Below the pieces are notes generated by a model. It did not search any database and had not been told where the DNA came from. It saw only the letters and a list, made by a program, of their open reading frames with translations. From Marvinbryantia formatexigens (GTDB lineage: Bacteria; Bacillota; Clostridia; Oscillospirales; Ruminococcaceae): DNA of 52,982 nucleotides. This document shows positions 31,009 through 38,483 of the stretch, in pieces (within the stretch, counting starts at the first letter, position 1; each line of letters begins with the position of its first letter). The position numbers were made by a program, and so were the translations under genes. Location: contig JAETPU010000020.1 in assembly GCA_021771035.1 (NCBI GenBank), positions 1 through 52,982 on the forward strand, given 5' to 3'.

Positions 31009-32305
31009 GAATATCCTCCATTCCTTGATAGGACAGTGTAGCCACCGCCCGGAAAACTTCCCCGGAGACACCGGCCTGCACCATGCCATCGTACTTTTCC
31101 GCGGCGGTCTGGGCGCTTTTCAGGCCCCAGCCGTGGAGACCGCCCTCGGTCTTGATGGTTTTCAGTTCGCCGTTCTCCTGGACAGGGGAGGCGGCGAAGC
31201 TGTTTTCCACCTTGATGACCAGCATCTGGTGGATGCGGCGGATGGTGAGGGCCACCATCCGTCCCGACGGGTCCGACACCTGCCGGGCCGCCTCGATGGC
31301 GTTGTCCAGCAGGTTCCCCAAAATCGCGCACAGATCCACGCTGCGGATGTTGGTGCGCCGGGGGAACTCCACCTGGGCCTGGAACCGGATGCCATCGGCC
31401 TCCGCCGCAGCCGCCTTGCTGTTGATCAGGTAGTCCGCCGTCTCGTCCCCTGTCCAGACGGTGGCGGTCAGGTTTCGCACCGGGGCCTGCAATTCATCCA
31501 GGTAGCGGACAGCCTCCCCGTACTTCTCATGGGTGAGGAACTGCCGCAAGACGCCGATGTGGTTGTGGAGGTCGTGGAACAGCTTGGCGTTGACCTGATA
31601 GGCCCGGTTGACGGCGGTATAGTCCCGCTCCAGCAGCTCGGCCTGCTCCGATTTCAGCTTTGCCAGTTCCTTTTCCACCTCGTACTGCCGGTTGATGTTG
31701 AACACCAGCACCGACATCATCAGCACCACCGCCAGAATGGTCCACATATAGAGGGTGTCGTCGGGGATCGACAAAACGGTCTGCTCCGACAGCGTGATGA
31801 CCCCGAGGAATCCCGCCAGCGTCAGCGCAGAGACGGCCCGGAACGAGAATTTGCGGTCAATCTCCCGGTCTCTGGAGAGCCAGACCGCTAAAACGGCCAG
31901 CAGCCCGTGGAGCAGCCAGAGGGCGGCCTGTCCGGCCAATGTTCCGGTATTGAGGAAGTCCTGGGAGCGGAATAGCACGCCCATCCATGCCGGCAGGAGA
32001 AACGACCAGAAGGAGACGCCAATCTCGTAAAAGATGCCGACAAACAGGCCCATTCTCAACTCAGCCCCTTGCAGCCGGTGGGTACAGGCGGCAATCAGCA
32101 CTGCCTCCAGAGCCATTCGGTAGAAATCCGGCGCATGGAGCAGGGACAGCAAAACCGTGAGAACCAGCGCCCCGGCCAGCCCCGCCGCGATACTTTTTCG
32201 ATCTGGCCTTTTTATGGACAGCAGCCGGTGAACGAGGAACAACCCTACAAGAACACGCACCGCCCCGGCCAACAGGCCGGAGAACAGCAGAAACACGTCC
32301 GTCAT
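31001..32305 (-). CDS. GHKL sensor kinase (AgrC-like), second LytTR system
   Basis: A 434-residue membrane kinase starting at ATG 32305 (MTDVFLLFSGLLAG), sharing ATGA with the regulator's stop. Six or so transmembrane helices cover residues 1-205, then a coiled coil (EKELAKLKSEQAELLERDY), the H-box KLFHDLHNHIGVLRQFL with His244, the N-box ILGNLLDNAIEAARQ, and the final HGWGLKSAQTAAEKYDG. It is AgrC-type in layout, with no peptide or processing gene next to it. Confidence 0.92.
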   Translation of the reverse strand: MTDVFLLFSGLLAGAVRVLVGLFLVHRLLSIKRPDRKSIAAGLAGALVLTVLLSLLHAPDFYRMALEAVLIAACTHRLQGAELRMGLFVGIFYEIGVSFWSFLLPAWMGVLFRSQDFLNTGTLAGQAALWLLHGLLAVLAVWLSRDREIDRKFSFRAVSALTLAGFLGVITLSEQTVLSIPDDTLYMWTILAVVLMMSVLVFNINRQYEVEKELAKLKSEQAELLERDYTAVNRAYQVNAKLFHDLHNHIGVLRQFLTHEKYGEAVRYLDELQAPVRNLTATVWTGDETADYLINSKAAAAEADGIRFQAQVEFPRRTNIRSVDLCAILGNLLDNAIEAARQVSDPSGRMVALTIRRIHQMLVIKVENSFAASPVQENGELKTIKTEGGLHGWGLKSAQTAAEKYDGMVQAGVSGEVFRAVATLSYQGMEDIHE

Positions 32306-33021
32306 ATGTGTGCCCCCCAATAGGCGTTGATCTGCGCCTTTACCTCTTGCAGATGGGAGCGGCTGATGGGCAGCGCGGTGCCGTTTTTCAGGATGACCGC
32401 GCCCTCCTTGACCTGCATGACGTGGATCATGTTGACGATGCAGCCCCGGTCGATGAAGATAAATTCCTCTGCGGCCAGCTCCTCATAGACCTGCTGTAAG
32501 CTCTTGCGCACCTTGGCTGTCCCGTCTGCGGTTGCGATGCTGGTGTTCTTGCCGTCCCGGGAAAGGAAAAGGATCTCCTTATACGGGATTTTTTCCAGGC
32601 GGCTGTTGGTCTGGATGGTGTAGAACTGCCCCTCCTCCAACTCAATCAGCCGGATGGCGTCACAGATCGCCCCAGGGAGCCGCCGGGCGATGTCGTTCTT
32701 GGGGACGTACCGGAAGATGGACAGTTCAAAGGCGTCGATGGCATACTCCACATGGGAGGTAATGAAGATGATCTTCACATTGGGCAAAAAGGGCCTGATC
32801 TTCCCGGCCAGCTCCATCCCGGTGCTGCCGGGCATTTCAATGTCCAGCAGGATCAGGTCAAAGAAAAAGCCATCCTCGGTGATGTCGTACAGAAGGTTGT
32901 CGCTGTGGGTATAGGCGGCGATCTCGCCGGCGCTCCCACATTGCTTCAGACAGTCCTCCGCGATACTTCGGTTGGCCTGCACGGTGGCGCCGTCATCATC
33001 GCAGATGGCAATACGCAGCAT
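32302..33021 (-). CDS. LytTR response regulator, second system
   Basis: A 239-residue regulator: receiver with CDDD at 7-10, Asp60 in LILLDIEMPG, and YVPKNDIARRLPG where the conserved Lys sits (about residue 109). A LytTR domain follows from about 135 (ILFLSRDGKNTSI, FIFIDRGCIVNMIHV). Start ATG 33021 follows GGGAGG by 11 nt. It is the first gene of an operon that may run seven genes to the terminator at 28949. Its promoter carries the paired 14-mer operator also present at 42429 and 5749. Confidence 0.93.
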   Translation of the reverse strand: MLRIAICDDDGATVQANRSIAEDCLKQCGSAGEIAAYTHSDNLLYDITEDGFFFDLILLDIEMPGSTGMELAGKIRPFLPNVKIIFITSHVEYAIDAFELSIFRYVPKNDIARRLPGAICDAIRLIELEEGQFYTIQTNSRLEKIPYKEILFLSRDGKNTSIATADGTAKVRKSLQQVYEELAAEEFIFIDRGCIVNMIHVMQVKEGAVILKNGTALPISRSHLQEVKAQINAYWGAHI

Positions 33022-33053
33022 GGAACAATCATCCTCCCTTATTATGACGAAAT

Positions 33054-33082
33054 ATTATACTACGGCGGCCCTATACTGGCAA
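33054..33082 (-). promoter_or_regulatory. Sigma-A promoter of the second LytTR operon
   Basis: TTGCCA (33077-33082), 17-nt spacer, perfect TATAAT (33054-33059) on the minus strand. Confidence 0.85.
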
Positions 33083-33098
33083 GCGGTCATCAGCCCAC

Positions 33099-33133
33099 TT
33101 GTAACCAAATGCTTTCTGAATGTCATGAAATGT
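33099..33133 (-). promoter_or_regulatory. LytTR-type operator, copy B
   Basis: Minus-strand ACATTTCATGACAT (33120-33133) and GCATTTGGTTACAA (33099-33112), 21-bp period. The proximal copy ends 16 nt before the -35, exactly one helical turn (11 nt) further than copies A and C. Confidence 0.8.
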
Positions 33134-33277
33134 TTTGCGGTGGCGCTCCGAAGCGCCCAAGATAAAAAGAGACAAATATTTATTATTTTTCTATTGACAG
33201 GCCAATATGTAATCGCTCTGTTTATCCAGCTTTTTATCAGCAACGGGAAAAGCAGGAAGATCATCACAAAGACAAAC

Positions 33278-33688
33278 ATGACCCGCAAAGTTGATCCCAG
33301 GCTGGGGTTCCTGGGGCTGTTGGGTTTCTTGGGGCTGGCCGGTTTTTGGACCTATTCCGCCATGGGCGCCGTATTCCCTTTTATGTTTTTCCTGTTCTTC
33401 GGCTTCTTCGGATTTTTCTATGAGGGAAAAATGTCCGGGATTTTTATGGACGAACGATTCCGTGAGAATGCCGCCCGCGCCCAGCTCAAAACATACAAAA
33501 TCACGTTCAGCATTACGCTGATTGCATTGGTGATTCTCTGTCAGGGGAAGCTGTTCGGCAGTTTGGAATATACCCTGATTGCTGTCATCATCGTGCTTTC
33601 CCTCACCCTGGCCCTGGGCATTTTTCTCCCGGAGTATTTGCTGTACCGCTATGACCACGATGATCAGACGGAGGAGGCGGGGGAGTAA
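33278..33688 (+). CDS. DUF3796-like membrane protein
   Basis: A membrane protein of about 136 residues: MTRKVDPRLGFLGLLGFLGLAGF, an FPFMFFLFFGFFGFFYEGKMS block, the soluble MDERFRENAARAQLKTY, then two more helices and an acidic tail (RYDHDDQTEEAGE). The repeated GFLG/GFFGFFYEGKMS pattern is what I recall for DUF3796, usually paired with a small XRE regulator as here. The start is uncertain: ATG 33278 has only a poor ribosome site, and the open frame runs on upstream through the LytTR promoter region with an extra hydrophobic stretch. A TTGACA at 33194-33199 could be its -35, but no good -10 follows. Confidence 0.75.
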   Translation: MTRKVDPRLGFLGLLGFLGLAGFWTYSAMGAVFPFMFFLFFGFFGFFYEGKMSGIFMDERFRENAARAQLKTYKITFSITLIALVILCQGKLFGSLEYTLIAVIIVLSLTLALGIFLPEYLLYRYDHDDQTEEAGE

Positions 33689-33691
33689 GGA

Positions 33692-33892
33692 ATGGCGGAG
33701 TTTGAGTGCAGATTAAAAAAGTACCGGCAGCTGAAGGACTTGACCCAAGAGCAGCTGGCCGCACAGGTAGGTGTGCGCCGGGAAACCATCATGCGGCTGG
33801 AAAAGGCGCAGTACAATCCCTCCTTGAAACTAGCCATTGACATTTCCAGGGCGGTTGAGGCTCCAATCGAAGAAATATTCATCTTCGATTGA
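33692..33892 (+). CDS. Small XRE-family HTH regulator (66 aa)
   Basis: A single helix-turn-helix protein: [41 protein letters not shown] spans residues 7-47 with the classic Q-x-x-LA-x-x-VGV-x-R-x-T-I pattern, and it ends in [11 protein letters not shown]. It starts 3 nt after the DUF3796-like gene with GGAGTAAGG upstream, so the two form an operon; it probably represses that operon. It is convergent with the tandem-receiver gene, with only 6 nt between stops. Confidence 0.92.
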   Translation: MAEFECRLKKYRQLKDLTQEQLAAQVGVRRETIMRLEKAQYNPSLKLAIDISRAVEAPIEEIFIFD

Positions 33893-33898
33893 TGGGAC

Positions 33899-34705
33899 TC
33901 ATGTCGCCGTCTGTATCTGCTCTTGAGGCGCTATAAAATAGCGGATGCGCCGTATCAACTCTGGGATATTGACCGGAGATGTCAAATAGTCGTTGACTCC
34001 CTCCTGGCGGTATTGGTATTCCGTAGCAAGATCCTTGCTGTCCGTCAAGATAAAGAGCGGCCGGAGTTTTACAAGGCTCCCATACTGTTCTGCTAAATGC
34101 CGCTGGCTGTGGAGCAGATCAAGCCCTGACCCATCGGGCAAAACGGTGTCGCACAGGATCAACTCGATATTGTCATCCTCCAGCAGCAGATCATTTGCGC
34201 CGGCCAGCGTTTCTGCGGTCACAATATAAAATCCCTTTTGGAGCATAGCTGCACTCAGTACCCCGGATCGCAGTCCATTACTGGTATCAGCGGTATCGGC
34301 ATGAACATACAGCAGCTTATGAAAGACTGGCTGCGGCGCTCCGCACGATTGTCGGTAGGCGTATTCGATCAGCTTGTCGGCCACAAGACTGGTTCGCGTT
34401 TTGTCCAGGCAAAGCGTGGCGCCCCGCCGCACAGCCTCCGCTTCATAGTGGCTGGAAGAGTGGCAGGACACAATTAAAAATGGAAGATCGGCGTCTGTGG
34501 CTCGAACCATATCCAGCAGCTCCAGGCTGGTGCCATCCGGAAGATCAAGGTCGGAGCTGATAAAAAGCGGCCGCTCCTTTTCAATAACCTCCCTGGCCCC
34601 AGCCAAGGTGGCTGCAATTTGCACCTCATAGCCCCTGCGCTGCAATAGCTTTGCCAGGTTTTGTGCGATGGCGTTGTTGTCATCGACCAGCAGTATCTTT
34701 CTCAT
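33899..34705 (-). CDS. Tandem-receiver protein without output domain
   Basis: A 268-residue soluble protein made of two receiver domains. The start is ATG 34705 (MRKILLVDDNNAIAQ) after GAGGTG; the longer frame upstream is promoter. Receiver 1 (1-118) has DDN at 8-10, Asp52 in SSDLDLPDG and Lys102 in CLDK. Receiver 2 (130-260) has Asp186 in LILCDTVLPDG, but its acidic pocket is degenerate (YVHADTADTS) and the conserved Lys is Ser243 (YLTSPVN), so it probably cannot be phosphorylated normally. It may act as a phosphate sink or partner for a kinase or for the receiver-less winged-helix protein at 34924. Its promoter carries the OmpR-type operator of the 17965 regulator. Confidence 0.88.
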   Translation of the reverse strand: MRKILLVDDNNAIAQNLAKLLQRRGYEVQIAATLAGAREVIEKERPLFISSDLDLPDGTSLELLDMVRATDADLPFLIVSCHSSSHYEAEAVRRGATLCLDKTRTSLVADKLIEYAYRQSCGAPQPVFHKLLYVHADTADTSNGLRSGVLSAAMLQKGFYIVTAETLAGANDLLLEDDNIELILCDTVLPDGSGLDLLHSQRHLAEQYGSLVKLRPLFILTDSKDLATEYQYRQEGVNDYLTSPVNIPELIRRIRYFIAPQEQIQTAT

Positions 34706-34735
34706 AAACCACACCTCGATTCCTTTGGTGAGGCC

Positions 34736-34765
34736 ATTGTAAAACGCAAATGTCACAGAAATGTC
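34736..34765 (-). promoter_or_regulatory. OmpR-type operator and -10 of the tandem-receiver gene
   Basis: Minus strand: GACATTT (34759-34765), 4 nt, GACATTT (34748-34754), 6 nt, -10 TACAAT (34736-34741). It has the same geometry as the sites at 16186 and 17994, and the core from TCGGACATTTCTGTGACATT is identical to the 16.2-kb site. Confidence 0.85.
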
Positions 34766-34786
34766 CGAAGTGCTAAAAAATTTGAA

Positions 34787-34838
34787 AAAAGGAATAGCAC
34801 CACAGAAGCAGCAGGGCAGCGCACGCTGCCCTGCTGCT
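34787..34838 (-). terminator. Terminator of the 35-42 kb operon
   Basis: A perfect 14-bp stem AGCAGCAGGGCAGC / GCTGCCCTGCTGCT with loop GCAC/GTGC (34807-34838), followed after about 13 nt on the minus strand by TTTTTT. It isolates the tandem-receiver gene from the operon upstream. Confidence 0.65.
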
Positions 34839-34923
34839 GAGATAATGCCGCTGACTTTATTCATGTCAATTTGAGTTGGCACTTAAAAGGGCTGAATGTC
34901 ATGAGATTTGCTATGCTGATCCT

Positions 34924-35367
34924 TCAAGCTACGAACTTGTAGCCGCTATTCACTACCGTCTGGATAAAGCCATGCGTGGGATCATCAGGATTTAGCTTTT
35001 TTCGGATCTGGCTGATAATATTGGTGACTGCGGCCATTCCGTTACCTTCTAACTCGCCCCAAACGTCCTCGTAAATTTGCTGCTTGGTGAACACCCAGCC
35101 TGGATGCTTCGCTAAATAGCAGAGCGTAAAAAATTCATAGTGACTCATAGGGATATGGATGCCACCTTTGTAGACGGCCTGCTCTTTTATACGAATCTCT
35201 AAATCCGAGAATGTCAGCACTTGCGGGGCCGTGATGCCACGTTCCTCTGATTCCTGAAGCAGGTCTATAGCCTGAACGCCTGTTTTTTCAGATAACAGTC
35301 CCATAAGCTCCTGCAAGATAGCTCCTTCTGATTCTGATTCACTTATTTCGAGCACCAAGATACGCAC
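34924..35367 (-). CDS. Winged-helix regulator lacking a receiver domain
   Basis: A protein of about 147 residues. The C-terminal half (about 52-147) is a complete OmpR-type winged helix: LTFSDLEIRIKEQAVYKGG, PMSHYEFFTLCYLAKHPGWVFTKQQIYEDVW, and the end of the fold with IISQIRKKL and GYKFVA. The first 50 residues are acidic (EISESESEGAILQELMG) and do not form a receiver. The start is taken as GTG 35367 (GGGAGG 10 nt upstream); a TTG at 35385 is possible. It is the last gene of the LytTR/OmpR/ABC operon. It may be driven by a partner receiver, the obvious candidate being the tandem-receiver protein encoded just downstream. Confidence 0.85.
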   Translation of the reverse strand: MRILVLEISESESEGAILQELMGLLSEKTGVQAIDLLQESEERGITAPQVLTFSDLEIRIKEQAVYKGGIHIPMSHYEFFTLCYLAKHPGWVFTKQQIYEDVWGELEGNGMAAVTNIISQIRKKLNPDDPTHGFIQTVVNSGYKFVA

Positions 35368-35419
35368 TTTCCAACAACCTCCCAACTTCTCCTAAATAGC
35401 TATGGAGATTTGTAATAGA

Positions 35420-37741
35420 TTACTGCTGTAACTTAATGGTGTCCACAATAGCCATGCCACTGATCTGCTTCATTGGACGCCTGATTGCAATTCCGGCTGA
35501 AGCAAGACAAGTTACAACAATAATCAGGAGAGGGCCTACAGGAACAGTCCATCCTGTTCCCCACTTTTCAGCAATCAAATACTGAAACATTAGCTTGTTC
35601 AGCGGCAATCCCAAAACGCAGCCTGTTATACAGCCAAGGACTGCGTAGGTAAATGCTTCCGCCGCAATCATTTTGTAAAGCTGATTTACTCCCATGCCAA
35701 TAGAACGCATAATACCATACTGTTTTGTTCGGGATGCAACGCTGGCATTCATGCTATTAAAGATGTTGAACACTGTAATGAAAGCGATAATAATCAGGAA
35801 TCCGTAAATAAAAATTGCTCCTGTGTAATATGCGCTCTGTGATTCCTGATTGCTCAAACGCTTATCCGAAACAGAACTGTCTGCGGGGAACAAATCCCGT
35901 ATTGCAGCGACAGCAGCATCGTCATTTGTATTTGAGAGCTGCACATCAATCGCTGTATAGCCAATATTCCCCGCCAGCTCTGTAAACGTCTGCTCCGAAC
36001 AGACCACGTAGCCGCAGCTTCCTGCGCTGTTGACTGCATGAGCGGAAGATAATATGCCAGCTATGGTTATCTGCCGGCTTCCTGTATCAGTTTGGACAGT
36101 TAATCTGTCGCCTACCGACCAGTTCATACCGTCTTGATAGGCCACCAAAACGCCATCTCCACCTTCTTGCGGAATCTTGCCCTGGATCAATTCCTCCTTT
36201 GCCCATTGCATCTGGAGAACGTCATAGGAAACCAGTGTAGCGGTCCCATCTCCTTCATCGGAAGAAACGGGAACATTTACCCACTCCATCCGGCCAAATG
36301 CCCGTTCAACGCCATCCATACCGCTGATTTGGGCGATCAGCGTTTTATCCAGGACTGTATTTCCCATTGTAACGGTCAAATCGGCGGCGGACGGTGTAAG
36401 AGCGGGCATACCTTCCCCCAGGAAAACGACCAGCACTTGGAAGGACAGGAACATCGTAATGCTGATCGCATAGGAGCATGTCATTAGGAACAGATTCTTT
36501 TTGCCGGACAGCGCATGAAAAATCCCCATGCCTGTATCCACATGAAGGCTGCGCGTATTTGCGGCCCTTTTATGCTCTGCGAGTTGTGCGTTGCCGCTGA
36601 TTGCGGTGATAGGCGATACTTTTGCCGCTTTTTTGGCTGGTGACAAAGCGGCCAGAATTACAATCAGAAAGCCGATGACCGCTCCGGCCAACAGTCCGCT
36701 GACACTGAACTGGAACATGGGGATTTCGGAAAAGCGTTCTCCGCTGACAGACTTCAGCAGGAAACAGGCAAACCATGTCACGATCTGACCGGCAATCAGG
36801 CCGATGGGGACACCTCTCATGCTCTGCCGCAATCCCTGCCTGATTACGAAATGCTTTACCTGTCCTCTGTCCGCGCCCAGGCATCGAAGCAGGCCATAAA
36901 ACTGGACACGCTCCAAAACATTCGTATTGAAGCTGGCGGCAATCATCACAGTTCCCGCTATCAATACAAGCAGAATCAGAAACGTCGCTACAATGTAGAG
37001 GGATTGCATGGTGCTGTTTTCACTCTGTCCCATCAAGCCGAGCAGAGCTGTATTTTCCGCTACTTGTTTATCGGAGAGGCCGTATACGTCTCTGATTTCC
37101 TGGACAGCAGACTGGATATTTACGCCGGGCTTGAACTGGATGCGAAATGTTGTCCCATCCTTGGCGTTTTCATCTGCAATCTCCCGAAAACCATCCTCAG
37201 TGAGAACCATGCCATATATGTCTGCTTTGAGCAGGCTGCCCATATCCCGTAGTACCCCGGTCACACGGTAGTCTCTTGACCTTCCATCCTGCAAGGCGAC
37301 TGTAACTGTATCTCCAACAGAGATGCCTAACTGCTCCAGCGCCGTTTGATTGAGCAGAGCTTCATTCGACTGTGCAGGATATGTCCCGTTTTGCAGCTCC
37401 ATCTCTGTCAAAACCGAGAAAGCGGCCTCATTTGCTCCAGCGAAGCTGACTGTTTTGGAGCCTATTTCCCCTGTGCTGCCTTGATAAGTCCAGCCACAGA
37501 CCGCCACATCAAGCCGGGCGCCTATCATTTCGGCGGTTTCTTCGCTGATACCGGTCACACTGGCGTGGTACTCTCCATTTGTTTTAATGAAATAGCTTTT
37601 TTGCGCACGGAGCGCCATATCCGCCATACTGAAAATTGCGGTCACAAGCAGCACTGAGAATACGATGCAGAGAACGGACATTCTGCTGCTTTTTCGATGT
37701 ACCCGTTCATATTGGGGGACAAGTGCAAGATAGCTTTTCAC
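35420..37741 (-). CDS. FtsX-family ABC permease
   Basis: A 773-residue permease with two FtsX modules: TM1 (about 22-44), an extracellular domain to about 245, three helices (about 248-360), TM5 near 410-430, a second extracellular domain, and three helices from about 635. Coupling motifs are FYGLLRCLGADRGQVKHFV and QYGIMRSIGMGVNQLYKMI. It lacks the MTWPFENDT tag of the 6-15 kb permeases, starting instead [18 protein letters not shown], so it belongs to a different subfamily. The start is GTG 37741, whose GTGA overlaps the ATPase stop. Confidence 0.9.
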   Translation of the reverse strand: MKSYLALVPQYERVHRKSSRMSVLCIVFSVLLVTAIFSMADMALRAQKSYFIKTNGEYHASVTGISEETAEMIGARLDVAVCGWTYQGSTGEIGSKTVSFAGANEAAFSVLTEMELQNGTYPAQSNEALLNQTALEQLGISVGDTVTVALQDGRSRDYRVTGVLRDMGSLLKADIYGMVLTEDGFREIADENAKDGTTFRIQFKPGVNIQSAVQEIRDVYGLSDKQVAENTALLGLMGQSENSTMQSLYIVATFLILLVLIAGTVMIAASFNTNVLERVQFYGLLRCLGADRGQVKHFVIRQGLRQSMRGVPIGLIAGQIVTWFACFLLKSVSGERFSEIPMFQFSVSGLLAGAVIGFLIVILAALSPAKKAAKVSPITAISGNAQLAEHKRAANTRSLHVDTGMGIFHALSGKKNLFLMTCSYAISITMFLSFQVLVVFLGEGMPALTPSAADLTVTMGNTVLDKTLIAQISGMDGVERAFGRMEWVNVPVSSDEGDGTATLVSYDVLQMQWAKEELIQGKIPQEGGDGVLVAYQDGMNWSVGDRLTVQTDTGSRQITIAGILSSAHAVNSAGSCGYVVCSEQTFTELAGNIGYTAIDVQLSNTNDDAAVAAIRDLFPADSSVSDKRLSNQESQSAYYTGAIFIYGFLIIIAFITVFNIFNSMNASVASRTKQYGIMRSIGMGVNQLYKMIAAEAFTYAVLGCITGCVLGLPLNKLMFQYLIAEKWGTGWTVPVGPLLIIVVTCLASAGIAIRRPMKQISGMAIVDTIKLQQ

Positions 37742-38421
37742 TGCCGGACACCCCCCAAATCCTGCAAAACACCATCCGCCATACGGAAAACACGGTCGGC
37801 GGCGCCCGCCTGATTTTCGTTGTGCGTGATCATCAGGATCGTCTGCTGATACTTTGCCGACATAGATTGCAGGAGCGCAATCACTTCCTGGCTGTTTTTG
37901 CTGTCCAGGTTGCCGGTCGGTTCGTCGGCCATAATCAGGGCCGGCCGAGTGACCAGGGCGCGCCCAATCGCCACACGCTGCTGCTGTCCGCCGGATAGCT
38001 GGCTGGGCAAATGATTCCGGCGCTCCGTCAGTCCGAGCACATACAGCAGTTCATCCACAAATTTCTGATCCGGAGTTTTGTAATCCAGAAGAAGCGGGAA
38101 GGTGAGATTCTGTTCCACGTTCAGCTCAGGGATCAGGTTGAAGGATTGGAAGATAAAACCGATGTGCTGCCGCCGAAATACGGTCAGCTTCTTCTCAGAC
38201 ATGGAAAAGACATCTTTCCCATCAATCCAGACCTTACCCGATGTAGGATTGTCCAAGGCTCCCACAATGTTCAGCAGTGTGCTTTTGCCTGAGCCGGATT
38301 CACCAACGATGGCAATAAACTCTCCCCTGCGGACGGAGAACGAAACCTGATTTAAGGCGCGAACCTCCGCTTCACCCGATCCATAAATTTTGCACAGATT
38401 TTGTACTTCAAGAATATTCAT
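37738..38421 (-). CDS. MacB/BceA-type ABC ATPase
   Basis: A 227-residue ATPase: Walker [10 protein letters not shown] at about 40-48, signature [15 protein letters not shown], Walker [14 protein letters not shown], switch MITHNEN. Start ATG 38421 follows AAGGAGG. It is preceded by the OmpR-type regulator and kinase and coupled to the permease by a 4-nt overlap, a standard peptide-sensing and detoxification module. About 60 nt separate it from the kinase, with short CTTAC/GTAAG repeats that could be an internal regulatory site. Confidence 0.93.
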   Translation of the reverse strand: MNILEVQNLCKIYGSGEAEVRALNQVSFSVRRGEFIAIVGESGSGKSTLLNIVGALDNPTSGKVWIDGKDVFSMSEKKLTVFRRQHIGFIFQSFNLIPELNVEQNLTFPLLLDYKTPDQKFVDELLYVLGLTERRNHLPSQLSGGQQQRVAIGRALVTRPALIMADEPTGNLDSKNSQEVIALLQSMSAKYQQTILMITHNENQAGAADRVFRMADGVLQDLGGVRQ

Positions 38422-38483
38422 GGCAAGTACCTCCTTACCATCCCATCATATCCCCTCCAGCTTACTTATAAATGACTTCTATC

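Noticed and set aside
32972-33277. Upstream extension of the DUF3796-like gene, including a hydrophobic stretch
   Set aside because: It overlaps the LytTR promoter and operator of the divergent gene and has no ribosome site; the hydrophobic look comes from T-rich DNA. Not fully excluded because the chosen start also has a poor ribosome site.
34706-34882. N-terminal extension of the tandem-receiver protein
   Set aside because: It runs through the operator, -10 and a strong hairpin; the receiver fold begins at ATG 34705.
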